Shown here: piece after piece, positions 1-7,004 of the stretch | Layout: every line of letters begins with the position of its first letter | How positions within the stretch are numbered: the stretch's first letter is position 1 | Assembly (NCBI GenBank): GCA_038211965.1 | Contig: JBBQVB010000079.1 | Location: 1 to 11,670, forward strand | DNA length: 11,670 nucleotides | Direction: 5' to 3' | From: Glacieibacterium sp038211965 | Lineage (GTDB): Bacteria; Pseudomonadota; Alphaproteobacteria; Sphingomonadales; Sphingomonadaceae | Made by a program: the position numbers and the translations under genes | Notes under the pieces: generated by a model | What the model was told of the DNA's origin: nothing | Seen by the model: the letters and a program-made list of their open reading frames with translations, nothing else | Database searches by the model: none

Positions 1-208
1 CGCCCTCGCCGATGACGATGGTGCCGTCGAAGTCGAGCTGGTTGAGCGCGTCGCGCATCGCCTCGACGGCGGCGTCGTCGGCGGCGTGCTCGTCGCCGCG
101 CCCAATCTGTCGCGACGCGGCGATCGCGGCATATTCGGTCACGCGGACCATTTCTAGGACGAGGACGCGGTCGAGGACGGCGCTGGCAGGGGCGGCGGAA
201 TTTGGCAT
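1..208 (-). CDS. glpX: Class II fructose-1,6-bisphosphatase GlpX, N-terminal part (runs off the left edge)
   Basis: Hydrolyses fructose-1,6-bisphosphate to fructose-6-phosphate in gluconeogenesis, in the cytoplasm. Only the first 69 codons lie in the window, and they are open to the edge. The visible part carries the GlpX N-terminal signature: MVRVTE at residues 20-25, then IGRGDE, AADDAAVEAMR and, at the edge, DGTIVIGEG; E. coli GlpX has very similar segments (RVTES, LGRGDKN, DGTIVIGEGE). The start at 208 is preferred to the internal ATG at 151 because a GGAG lies about 7 nt before it, whereas nothing SD-like precedes the internal one. It follows hom in the same direction after a 100-bp gap, so it may be the operon's last visible gene or have its own promoter in the gap. 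The family call is firm; the exact start is less so. Confidence 0.9.
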   Translation of the reverse strand, partial: MPNSAAPASAVLDRVLVLEMVRVTEYAAIAASRQIGRGDEHAADDAAVEAMRDALNQLDFDGTIVIGEG

Positions 209-308
209 GGACGCTCCGGATGACGGCGCGCACCGCCTAGTCCCCACCCCGCTAAAAGTCGAGGGCGTGGCGGTCGGGGGTCGAGACCTCGCCGGTTGCC
301 GGAGCGCC

Positions 309-1598
309 CTAGAGGTCGAGGATGTGCATCATCATCGGCTTGCCCTGGACATCGTCCGACGCCGCCATGCGTTCGAGGGCGGCATCGACATCGCCCTGCG
401 CCACGTCGTGCGTGACGATGACGACGAAGACGCCGCCGTCGCCGGCACGGCCGCGCTGGATCAGGCTTTCGATCGACACGCCAGCATCGCGCAGCGCCGC
501 GGTCAGTCCGGCGAGCACGCCCGGCCGGTCGGCGACGGTGAGCCGCAGGTAGAAGCGCCCGCGGTGCGCGTCGCGGTCGGCGCGGCCGAGGTCGGCGAGC
601 GCGGCGACGGGCATCCCGAAGACGGGGCTGACTTCGCCGCGCGCGATGGCGATCAGGTCGGCGACGACGGCGCTCGCGGTCGGCCCCGCCCCCGCGCCGC
701 GCCCGGAGAAGAACAGCCGCCCGGCGAAATCGCCCTCGGCGACGACGGCGTTGAGCGACCCGTCGACATGCGCCAGCGGGTGGGCATGAGGGACAAGGCA
801 CGGGTGGACGCGCTGGAACAGGCTGCCGTCGGCGGCGCGCGCCAGGCCGAGGAGCTTGATCCGGTAGCCGAGCGTCGCGGCATGGTCGATGTCGGCGCTG
901 TCGACGGCGCGGATGCCCTGCGTCGCGACGCCCGCGAAGTCGAGTCGCGCGCCGAACGCGATCCCCGCGAGCAGCGCCAGCTTGTGCGCCGCGTCGATGC
1001 CGTCGATGTCGATCGACGGGTCGGCTTCGGCGTAACCGAGGCGCTGCGCGTCGGCGAGCACCGCGTCGAAGGGCAGGCGTTCGGCCTCCATCCGCGACAG
1101 GATGTAGTTGCAGGTGCCGTTGAGGATACCATAAACCTGCGCGATGCGGTTCGCCGCCGCGCCGTCGCGCAGGCCGCCGATCACCGGCACGCCGCCCGCC
1201 ACCGCCGCCTCGCAGCGCAGTGCGATGCCGCGCGCTTCGGCAAGTCCGGCCAATTCCACCCCGTGGTGCGCGAGCATCGCCTTGTTGGCGGTGACGAAGG
1301 GCTTGCCCGCGCCGAGCGTCGCGCGGGCTAGTGTCAGCGCCGGACCGTCGGCGCCGCCGATACACTCGACGACGACATCGACATCGTCGCGCATCGCCAG
1401 TTCCGCCGCGTCGTCGACCCAGGCGAAACGTGCCGGATCGAAGCCGCGGTCGCGGTGCCGGTCGCGCGCCGCAATCGCGGTAACGACGATCGTCCGCCCG
1501 GCGCGCCGCGCGATCAGCTCGGCATTGGCGTCGAGCAGGCCGACGACACCCCCGCCGACGGTACCGAGGCCGGCGAGGCCAATTCGCAAGGGTGTCAC
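309..1598 (-). CDS. hom: Homoserine dehydrogenase (NAD(P)-dependent, with C-terminal ACT domain)
   Basis: Reduces aspartate-4-semialdehyde to homoserine, the branch point to threonine, methionine and isoleucine. The 429-residue protein has the family's normal length and layout. A Rossmann nucleotide-binding loop GLGTVGGG is at residues 10-17, the TANKA motif at 103-107, the catalytic/dimerisation domain with NGTCNYIL near 160-167 and GIDAAHKLALL near 200-210 (acidic residues and Lys206 of the active site), and an ACT domain at about 348-425 (YLRLTVADRPGVLA) expected to give feedback control, usually by threonine. The start is GTG at 1598, overlapping the hisA stop as GTGA, with AAGGGA 5 nt upstream inside hisA. 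Longer readings into hisA are rejected because the domain begins at this start. Its position in a his operon, where hisF is normally expected, is unusual. Eighteen further codons stay open in frame after its TAG stop. Confidence 0.96.
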   Translation of the reverse strand: MTPLRIGLAGLGTVGGGVVGLLDANAELIARRAGRTIVVTAIAARDRHRDRGFDPARFAWVDDAAELAMRDDVDVVVECIGGADGPALTLARATLGAGKPFVTANKAMLAHHGVELAGLAEARGIALRCEAAVAGGVPVIGGLRDGAAANRIAQVYGILNGTCNYILSRMEAERLPFDAVLADAQRLGYAEADPSIDIDGIDAAHKLALLAGIAFGARLDFAGVATQGIRAVDSADIDHAATLGYRIKLLGLARAADGSLFQRVHPCLVPHAHPLAHVDGSLNAVVAEGDFAGRLFFSGRGAGAGPTASAVVADLIAIARGEVSPVFGMPVAALADLGRADRDAHRGRFYLRLTVADRPGVLAGLTAALRDAGVSIESLIQRGRAGDGGVFVVIVTHDVAQGDVDAALERMAASDDVQGKPMMMHILDL

Positions 1599-2338
1599 AG
1601 CGGTCCCTTGTCGAGAGCCGCCGCCAGCGCGTCCGCCAGCGTCAGCCGCCCGTCGTAGAGCGCGCGCCCGACGATTACCCCCGCGACCCCGTCGGCGGCA
1701 TGGCGACGCAGCGCGACGATGTCCGCGACCCCCGCGACGCCGCCGCTGGCCAGCACGGGGATGCGTACCGCCCGCGCCAAGGCCAGAGTCGCCTCGACAT
1801 TGACGCCCTTGAGCATGCCGTCGCGCCCGACATCGGTGAACAGCAGCGCCGCGACGCCCGCGCCTTCGAACCGCTTGGCAAGCTCGGCGACGGGCAGCGT
1901 TGAGGTCTCGGCCCAGCCGCGCGTCGTCACCATGCCGCCGCGCGCGTCGACCGCGACGACGATGCGGCCCGGGTGCGCCTTCGCCGACTGGATGACGAGG
2001 TTGGGGTCGGCGAGCGCGGCGGTGCCCAGCACGACGCGGTCGACGCCGCGCCCCAGCCACGCATCGAGTGCGGCGCGGCTACGAATACCGCCGCCGAGCT
2101 GAACCTTGCCGGGGAACGCCGTAACGATGCGCTCGACCGCCGCGCCGTTGACGCTGCCGCCGGCGAACGCTCCGTCGAGATCGACGACGTGGAGCGCGGT
2201 CGCGCCCGCTGCGGCGAAGGCTTCGGCCTGCGCGGCGGGGTCGTCGCCGTAGTCGGTGGCGCGCGCCAGATCGCCCTCCGCCAAACGCACGACGTGACCG
2301 CCGTGGAGGTCGATGGCGGGGTAGAGGGTGAAGGTCAT
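1595..2338 (-). CDS. hisA: 1-(5-phosphoribosyl)-5-[(5-phosphoribosylamino)methylideneamino]imidazole-4-carboxamide isomerase HisA
   Basis: Catalyses the Amadori rearrangement of ProFAR to PRFAR, the step immediately before the HisH/HisF glutamine amidotransferase in histidine synthesis. The 247-residue protein is a full-length (beta/alpha)8 barrel. Seen are PAIDLHGG with the general acid/base Asp10, VVDLDGA (51-57), the phosphate-binding LGGGIR (81-86), AVDARGG with Asp131, TDVGRDGML (168-176) with Thr168, ASGG (197-200) and a second phosphate loop near VIVGRALYDG. The Asp131 and ARGG context points to HisA rather than its paralogue HisF. The ATG overlaps the hisH stop (ATGA) and its own stop overlaps the hom GTG start (GTGA), so translation is probably coupled on both sides. 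There is no strong SD of its own. Confidence 0.97.
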   Translation of the reverse strand: MTFTLYPAIDLHGGHVVRLAEGDLARATDYGDDPAAQAEAFAAAGATALHVVDLDGAFAGGSVNGAAVERIVTAFPGKVQLGGGIRSRAALDAWLGRGVDRVVLGTAALADPNLVIQSAKAHPGRIVVAVDARGGMVTTRGWAETSTLPVAELAKRFEGAGVAALLFTDVGRDGMLKGVNVEATLALARAVRIPVLASGGVAGVADIVALRRHAADGVAGVIVGRALYDGRLTLADALAAALDKGPL

Positions 2339-2949
2339 GCGGTGCCCAGCCAGTCGCGCAGGAAGGCCAGACCATAGGCCTGGCTCTTCTCGGGATGAAA
2401 CTGCACCCCTGTCACCGGCCCGCGCCGGACGACGGCAGCGAAGCGCTGTCCATAGTCGGTGGTCGCGGCGACGTCGGCGGGATCGCGGGCGGTCAACCGG
2501 TAGCTGTGGACGAAATACGCGCTGCCTGCCGCCATGCCGCTGCCCGGCGCCGGTGTTACGTCGTTCCAGCCGCTGTGCGGGATCTTGAGGGCGTCCGCGC
2601 CCGGTTCGAGACGCTCGACGACGCCGGGGATCCAGCCGAGGCCGGCGTGGACGCCGTGCTCATGACCCTCGTCGGCGAGCAACTGCATCCCGACGCAGAT
2701 GCCGAGGAACGGCACCCCGCGCCCGTGGACGGCGGCGTCGAGGGCATCGACAACTCTGGCCTTCGCCTTGAGCGCGCCGATGCACTGCGCGAACGCGCCG
2801 ACGCCGGGGAGGACGATGTGTGACGCCTGCGCAATGGCGGCGGGATCGCCGCTGACCACGACGTCGCGCGCACCGGCAGCGCTCAGCGCCTTGGCCGCCG
2901 ACCGGAGATTGCCCGCGCCGTAGTCGACGACGACGACCGTCTCACCCAT
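2335..2949 (-). CDS. hisH: Imidazole glycerol phosphate synthase, glutamine amidotransferase subunit HisH
   Basis: Supplies ammonia from glutamine to HisF, which makes imidazole glycerol phosphate and AICAR from PRFAR. The 204-residue protein is a class I (triad) glutamine amidotransferase: VDYGAGNLRS at 8-17, the oxyanion-strand LPGVGAF at 47-53, the nucleophile Cys85 in LGICVGMQLL, and His185/Glu187 in GVQFHPEKS. HisH-specific context is seen in KIPHSGWND (122-130) and YFVHSY (145-150). The start at 2949 is chosen because the fold begins there and it overlaps the end of hisB by 8 bp; the longer in-frame reading would intrude into hisB. The obligate partner HisF is not in this window, so it must be encoded elsewhere if the pathway is complete. 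Confidence 0.97.
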   Translation of the reverse strand: MGETVVVVDYGAGNLRSAAKALSAAGARDVVVSGDPAAIAQASHIVLPGVGAFAQCIGALKAKARVVDALDAAVHGRGVPFLGICVGMQLLADEGHEHGVHAGLGWIPGVVERLEPGADALKIPHSGWNDVTPAPGSGMAAGSAYFVHSYRLTARDPADVAATTDYGQRFAAVVRRGPVTGVQFHPEKSQAYGLAFLRDWLGTA

Positions 2950-3553
2950 CGACGGGCAGCCCGCCCAACGTCCCCTTCGTCGACGGCACCGCGTCGGCTT
3001 TGCGCGGGTCGATGGCGACCGCGACGCGCAGCGCACGCGCCAGCCCCTTGAAGCAGCTTTCGACGATGTGATGGTTGTTGACCCCGTACAGCGTCTCGAT
3101 GTGCAGCGTGATGCCCGCCGCGCCCGCGAACGCCGCGAACCATTCCTTGAACAGCTCGGTATCCATCTCGCCCAGTCGCGGCTGACTGAACGCCGTCTTC
3201 CAGACGAGATAGGGCCGCCCCGAAATGTCGAGCGCGACGCGCGTCAGCGTCTCGTCCATCGGGATCAGCGCGTCGCCGTAGCGGACGATGCCGCGCCGCT
3301 CGCCGAGGGCGCGCGCCACCGCCGTGCCGATCGCGATGCCGCTGTCCTCGGTGGTGTGGTGCGCGTCGATATGCAGGTCGCCGGCGACGCGCACGGTCAG
3401 GTCGATCAGCGAATGGCGCGACAATTGTTCGAGCATGTGGTCGAGGAAGCCGATGCCCGTCGCGACATCGTACACGCCCGAGCCGTCGAGCGCGACGGTC
3501 GCGTCGATGCGCGTCTCGGTGGTGTGGCGCTGGATTGTGGCGGTGCGCGTCAT
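2942..3553 (-). CDS. hisB: Imidazoleglycerol-phosphate dehydratase HisB (monofunctional)
   Basis: Dehydrates imidazole glycerol phosphate to imidazole acetol phosphate, a Mn-dependent step in histidine synthesis. The 203-residue length is that of the monofunctional enzyme, without the fused phosphatase of enterobacteria. The metal-binding motifs of both half-repeats are intact: GIGFLDHM (33-40), DAHHTTEDSGIAIG (63-76), and NNHHIVES (159-166) near the second half. C-terminal STKGTLG is also typical. The ATG at 3553 has AGGAG 5 nt upstream; an in-frame upstream extension to 3673 lacks family similarity and is rejected. It is the first gene of the his-hom operon and is divergent from the dehydrogenase gene starting at 3696. 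Its stop lies 8 bp inside hisH. Confidence 0.97.
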   Translation of the reverse strand: MTRTATIQRHTTETRIDATVALDGSGVYDVATGIGFLDHMLEQLSRHSLIDLTVRVAGDLHIDAHHTTEDSGIAIGTAVARALGERRGIVRYGDALIPMDETLTRVALDISGRPYLVWKTAFSQPRLGEMDTELFKEWFAAFAGAAGITLHIETLYGVNNHHIVESCFKGLARALRVAVAIDPRKADAVPSTKGTLGGLPVDG

Positions 3554-3569
3554 AGGAACTCCTGGCGCG

Positions 3570-3598
3570 CCTAGAGCATGGGGGGCGCGGCAGTTCAA
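3570..3598 (-). promoter_or_regulatory. Putative sigma-70-type promoter of the his-hom operon
   Basis: Reading the minus strand, TTGAAC (3598-3593, 4 of 6 matches to TTGACA) is followed after 17 nt by TCTAGG (3575-3570), a poor -10 element of the kind often acceptable in GC-rich alphaproteobacteria. Transcription would begin near 3563, only about 10 nt before the hisB ATG and right at the AGGAG (3563-3559), so the leader would be unusually short. No histidine-rich leader peptide or attenuator could fit. Inferred from spacing and position only. Confidence 0.4.
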
Positions 3599-3638
3599 GC
3601 TGGCGGCCCCGCGCCTGCGGCATTCGCGCGCGGTCGAG

Positions 3639-3664
3639 TGAACCGACGCCGCGCTCGGCTCGTT
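3639..3664 (+). promoter_or_regulatory. Possible EcfG (general stress sigma factor) promoter
   Basis: TGAAC at 3639-3643 is followed after exactly 17 nt by CGTT at 3661-3664. The established EcfG consensus in alphaproteobacteria is GGAAC, a spacer of 16-17 nt, then CGTT, so one base differs. Transcription would begin around 3671, leaving a leader of about 25 nt that contains the AAGGG (3682-3686) of the next gene. That gene belongs to a family related to general stress protein 39, which suits the sigma factor. Function is inferred; a one-mismatch site in a 140-bp gap can arise by chance. Confidence 0.4.
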
Positions 3665-3695
3665 GACCCGCACACTTCAGACAAGGGCAACGATC

Positions 3696-4694
3696 ATGGA
3701 TTCCGAAGACCGGACAGGCGTTTCGCGGCGCGTCGTGGCAGGCGGCGCCGCGGTCGGGCTGGCCGCGGGCCTCGCCGCGCCCGCGCTGGCGCAAGGTAAC
3801 GCGCCGACTTCCCCGGCCATCAGCGACCCGCGCACCAGATACCCCAAGCCGCCGTTCAAGGCGCAGACGCAGCCCTGGCCTGGCCTCGCGCGCGACATGG
3901 AGCCCAAGCCCGATCACGGCGAGACGAGCTACAAGGGTTCGGGGCGGCTCGCGGGGCGCAAGGCGCTGATCACGGGCGGCGACAGCGGCATGGGCCGCGC
4001 CGCCGCGATCGCCTTCGCCCGCGAGGGGGCTGACGTGGCGATCAACGACCTCCCTGCCGAGGAGCCCGACGCGCGCGAGGTCGTCGCCCTGATCCGGGCG
4101 GCGGGACGCATTGCGGTCGCGATCCCCGGCGACCTCCGCGACGAGGCATTCTGCAATCATCTTATTGCCGAAGCAGCGAAACAGCTCGGCGGTCTCGACA
4201 TCCTCGTCAACAACGCCAGTCGCCAGCAGACGCGGCCGTCCCTCGACGCGATCACGACCGCCGACTTCGACGCGACGATGAAGACCAATATCTACGCGAT
4301 GTTCTGGCTGACCAAGGCGGCGCTGGCGCATCTGGGGCCAGGGTCGGCGATCATCCAGACCACCTCGGAGCAGGCGACCGATCCGTCGGAGGACCTCGTC
4401 GACTATGCGATGACCAAGGCGGCGCAGCTCAACTTCACACGCTCGCTGGCGAAGCAGCTCGGCCCCAAGGGCATCCGCGTCAACGGCGTCGCGCCGGGGC
4501 CGATCTGGACGCCGTTGCAGGTCAGCGGCGGCGCGACGATGGAAAAGCTCACGAAATTCGGCGGCGACACGCCGCTCGGGCGTCCCGGCCAGCCTGCCGA
4601 ACTGGCGTCGATCTACGTCCAGCTGGCGGACGCGAGCGCGAGCTACGCGACCGGGCAGATTTACGGATCGGCGGGCGGCAAAGGCCAGCCGTAG
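3696..4694 (+). CDS. Tat-exported short-chain dehydrogenase/reductase, YghA / general stress protein 39-like
   Basis: An NAD(P)-dependent oxidoreductase of the classical SDR fold; the substrate cannot be told from sequence. The 332-residue protein starts with a twin-arginine signal (SRRVV at 10-14, a hydrophobic Ala/Gly stretch, likely cleavage after LAPALAQ... near residue 33). The rest aligns along its length with my recollection of E. coli YghA, including the pre-Rossmann segment (MEPKPDHGE, YKGSGRL), the cofactor loop TGGDSGMGR (93-101), NNAS (172-175), and the catalytic Ser224, Tyr237 and Lys241 with normal Ser-Tyr spacing of 13. VAPGPIWTPLQ and GRPGQPAELA near the C-terminus are strongly YghA-like. 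The start at 3696 follows AAGGG by 9 nt; an in-frame ATG at 3663 would place 11 residues before the Tat signal without an SD. Cytosolic cofactor loading before Tat export would be required. A possible EcfG promoter precedes it. Confidence 0.9.
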   Translation: MDSEDRTGVSRRVVAGGAAVGLAAGLAAPALAQGNAPTSPAISDPRTRYPKPPFKAQTQPWPGLARDMEPKPDHGETSYKGSGRLAGRKALITGGDSGMGRAAAIAFAREGADVAINDLPAEEPDAREVVALIRAAGRIAVAIPGDLRDEAFCNHLIAEAAKQLGGLDILVNNASRQQTRPSLDAITTADFDATMKTNIYAMFWLTKAALAHLGPGSAIIQTTSEQATDPSEDLVDYAMTKAAQLNFTRSLAKQLGPKGIRVNGVAPGPIWTPLQVSGGATMEKLTKFGGDTPLGRPGQPAELASIYVQLADASASYATGQIYGSAGGKGQP

Positions 4695-4851
4695 GCGGGT
4701 CGTGATCGGGGAAATGGTGCGCGACGCAGTCAGCGGCAAACCGGTCTCGGCCTGATTTTAACGACCGCACGCCGGCAGGCGACCGACAACTGACCGGGCA
4801 TCGGCGGATCGACGACGAGCCTCGGTGCGGGCTGAGTATCGAGCGGGTACG

Positions 4852-4879
4852 TTGCTTCGGTAATCGCGTTAGATATTGT
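4852..4879 (+). promoter_or_regulatory. Candidate promoter of the exported methyltransferase-like gene
   Basis: TTGCTT (4852-4857) and TATTGT (4874-4879) are separated by 16 nt in the most AT-rich piece of the 225-bp gap 4695-4919, about 40 nt before the next ATG. Both hexamers match the sigma-70 consensus imperfectly. Apart from this and the SD at 4908, I saw nothing convincing in the gap: no strong hairpin with a T-tract and no gene. Confidence 0.3.
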
Positions 4880-4907
4880 AATGAGGCATAAGGGAACGTG
4901 CATCGAG

Positions 4908-4913
4908 AGGAGG
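4908..4913 (+). promoter_or_regulatory. Consensus Shine-Dalgarno that fixes the start at 4920
   Basis: AGGAGG, a perfect match to the anti-SD core, lies 6 nt before the ATG at 4920. It decides between this start and an in-frame ATG at 4881, which would put 13 extra residues in front of the signal peptide. Confidence 0.8.
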
Positions 4914-4919
4914 GCTGCC

Positions 4920-5678
4920 ATGCGTAAAATCTTGCTTCAGGTCGCGCTTGCAGTCGCGGTTGCGCCGCTCGCGACCGTCCTTGCTCAGTCTCACACGAGC
5001 GTGATCGCCGCGGCGGTTGCGGGCCCGTCCCGCCCTGCAACCGATACGAGCACCGACATCATCCGCAAGCCGGCTGAGACGCTCGAATTCGCCGGCGTGA
5101 AGCCCGGCATGGCGGTCGGCGAGTTCTTTCCCGGCGGCGGCTACTTCACCCGCATGCTCAGCGCCGTGGTAGGACCGACCGGCCACATCTACGCGATCGA
5201 GAACGCCGGCTGGAAGGCTGCAGTCAAGGCGGATCAGACGATGCTCACCGACGTCAGTTTGGCAAACGTCTCGGTCGACGTCCTGCCCTTCGGGACCGTC
5301 AGCTTTTCGAAGCCGCTCGACCTGGTCTGGGTGACGCAGAATTACCATGACTTGAAGATCGCAGACTACGGCCAGGTCGATACCGCCGCGTTCAACCGCG
5401 CCGTTTTCGCCGCGCTCAAACCCGGCGGTGTTTTCTTCGTGCTCGATCACGAGGCACCGGCAGGCACCGAGCTCGCCGCAATCGCCAAGCTCCACCGCAT
5501 CGAGAAGGCGCAGGTGATCCGCGAGGTTACCGCCGCAGGCTTCAAGCTGGCGGCAGAGGGCATGTTCCTGCGCCAACCCGGCGACGATCACCGCCTTTCG
5601 ATCTTCGACAAGGCGATCCAGGGACACACCGATCAATACGCGCTCAGGTTCGTCAAGCCGAAGTCGAAGGTGTCTTAA
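4920..5678 (+). CDS. Exported class I SAM-methyltransferase-like protein (COG4798 type)
   Basis: A 252-residue protein of the predicted-methyltransferase family COG4798; neither substrate nor activity is known to me. Residues 1-22 form a Sec signal peptide (MRKILLQVALAVAVAP..., likely cleaved after VLAQ or nearby). The mature part has a methyltransferase-like fold: VGEFFPGGGYFTRML at 66-80 replaces the usual motif I, the PGGG form being characteristic of this family; HIYAIE (89-94) fits motif II; LDLVWVTQNYHDL (133-145) fits motif IV; LKPGGVFFVLDHEA (166-179) fits motif V/VI; and LHRIEKAQVIREV (191-203) is a family signature. Export is odd because SAM is not known to be present in the periplasm. 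It has a strong SD and its own upstream gap, and it converges on the amidohydrolase gene with only 20 bp between the stops. Confidence 0.85.
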   Translation: MRKILLQVALAVAVAPLATVLAQSHTSVIAAAVAGPSRPATDTSTDIIRKPAETLEFAGVKPGMAVGEFFPGGGYFTRMLSAVVGPTGHIYAIENAGWKAAVKADQTMLTDVSLANVSVDVLPFGTVSFSKPLDLVWVTQNYHDLKIADYGQVDTAAFNRAVFAALKPGGVFFVLDHEAPAGTELAAIAKLHRIEKAQVIREVTAAGFKLAAEGMFLRQPGDDHRLSIFDKAIQGHTDQYALRFVKPKSKVS

Positions 5679-5698
5679 CTGTCGTCGGACCGGTCGCT

Positions 5699-6952
5699 TC
5701 AGGGATCTACGGCCTGACCGCCCTTCATGACCAACCTGATTTTGCGGATTGCCGCGACGTCCCGGGTTGGGTCGCCGGCGACGGCGACCAGGTCTGCGAC
5801 CAGCCCGGCCCTGATGCTGCCGACCTTGTCACCGATCCCGAAGAGTTGAGCGTTCACCGACGTCGCAGCGATCAGCACCGCCGCGGCGGACATCCCTGCA
5901 GCCTGCATCTGTTCCATCTCGCGCGCGTTACTGCCGTGCGCGTATACGCCGACGTCGCCGCCCATGCAGATCGGCACTCCGGCGGCCCTGGCAAGCTTGA
6001 AGGAACTCCGGGAGAGTTGCACTGCTGGCGGCGCGGGCTCCTCCCCCTTCCAGCCGCGATAGCGTGCCACCGCGTCGGATGCCGCCAGCGTCGGGCAGAG
6101 CGCGATGCCCTTATCGTGCATCGCTTTGAAGATCGCGGGCGTGCCCCCGTAGCCGTGCTCGATCGTGTCGACTCCGGCGGCGATTGCACGGCGCATGCCT
6201 TCCTCGGTCACGCTGTGCGCCGCGACCGTCCGGCCCGCGTCGTGTGCGGCCGCGACTGCGGCTGTCATCTCGGCCTGCGACAGCGTCGGGCGGCTGCCGT
6301 CGCCACCTTGAAAGTGATAGTCGGCGTAGAGCTTGATTACACCCGCGCCGGCGGCAATCTGATCGCGCACGGCCCTGACGATCTCGTCAACGCCGCTGAC
6401 TTCCTGCGCGCCCTGCGGCACCGCGACGCCCGGCTCATAGCCCTTGGGGCCATAAGCCCCGCGCGCGACGATTGCCTTGGTGGCGACGATCAATCGCGGG
6501 CCGGGGACGATGCCCTGATCGATCGCCTGCTTGAGCCCGGCGTCGGCATAGCCCGCACCCTCGGTGCCCAGATCGCGCTCGTTGGTGAAGCCTGCCATCA
6601 GCGTCGCGCGGGCGTGAACCACCGCGCGCGCCGTGCGCAGCGCCAGCGGCTCGTGCAGCACCTGATCGTCCCACGGCGTCTCGTTATAGGGATGCAGGAA
6701 CAAGTGGCCATGGCCCTCGATCATGCCCGGCATCAACGTCGCATCGGGCAGGTCGATGATGCGCGTGCCCGCCGGCGCGGCCAGGTTCGGGCCGACGGCT
6801 GCAATCCGGTCGTCGTCGACAAGCACCTGCCAGCCGGGGTGCGGCTTAGGGTCGACGCCGTCGAACACTTGCGCCGGGCGAAGCAGGATCGTCGCCGCAA
6901 CGCTCGGGGTTGCGGCCATCAGGGCTGCGGCGGCGATAGCGTTCCACTTCAT
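5699..6952 (-). CDS. Exported metal-dependent amidohydrolase (COG1228, imidazolonepropionase/prolidase-like)
   Basis: A 417-residue amidohydrolase-superfamily enzyme, probably periplasmic: residues 1-20 form a signal peptide ending in SVAA. The binuclear-metal set is complete: HGH at 81-83 (after MPGMIEG), the candidate carboxylated Lys207 in VIKLYADYH, His246 in TVAAHS, His266 in TIEHGYGG, and Asp333 in ICMGGDVG. The C-terminal beta-sandwich tail (GSIRAGLVADLVAVAGDP) is typical. Characterised relatives (for example Caulobacter Cc2672) cleave dipeptides or N-acyl amino acids with C-terminal Lys/Arg, so an N-acyl-amino-acid or dipeptide substrate is inferred, not shown. The ATG at 6952 is chosen because the signal peptide starts there; AAGGAAG lies 11 nt upstream, a rather long spacing. 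Longer in-frame starts reach into the divergent acylase gene and are rejected. It is divergent from the acylase at 7005. Confidence 0.9.
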   Translation of the reverse strand: MKWNAIAAAALMAATPSVAATILLRPAQVFDGVDPKPHPGWQVLVDDDRIAAVGPNLAAPAGTRIIDLPDATLMPGMIEGHGHLFLHPYNETPWDDQVLHEPLALRTARAVVHARATLMAGFTNERDLGTEGAGYADAGLKQAIDQGIVPGPRLIVATKAIVARGAYGPKGYEPGVAVPQGAQEVSGVDEIVRAVRDQIAAGAGVIKLYADYHFQGGDGSRPTLSQAEMTAAVAAAHDAGRTVAAHSVTEEGMRRAIAAGVDTIEHGYGGTPAIFKAMHDKGIALCPTLAASDAVARYRGWKGEEPAPPAVQLSRSSFKLARAAGVPICMGGDVGVYAHGSNAREMEQMQAAGMSAAAVLIAATSVNAQLFGIGDKVGSIRAGLVADLVAVAGDPTRDVAAIRKIRLVMKGGQAVDP

Positions 6953-7004
6953 CGGTGATTCGACTTCCTTGCGAGTGGGGCGAACGGCGGATAGCGTCGC
7001 TGTC

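Noticed and set aside
12..1331. 439-codon plus-strand open frame opposite glpX and hom
   Set aside because: Antisense shadow of two firmly identified genes, with Arg/Asp/Ala-rich composition and no domain.
3663..3668. TTGACC as a sigma-70 -35 element for the dehydrogenase gene
   Set aside because: A -10 element at normal spacing would fall on the SD around 3686, leaving no room before the ATG.
3554..3695. Histidine attenuator or leader peptide upstream of hisB
   Set aside because: No run of His codons and no terminator/antiterminator hairpins were found in the gap on the minus strand.
2883..4739. 618-codon minus-strand open frame from the dehydrogenase gene into hisB/hisH
   Set aside because: It is antisense to the dehydrogenase and out of frame with hisB; the C-terminal part only reproduces a shifted reading of hisB.
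5679..5698. Shared terminator between the convergent methyltransferase and amidohydrolase genes
   Set aside because: The 20-bp gap holds only the short palindrome GACCGGTC and no T-tract, too little to call.
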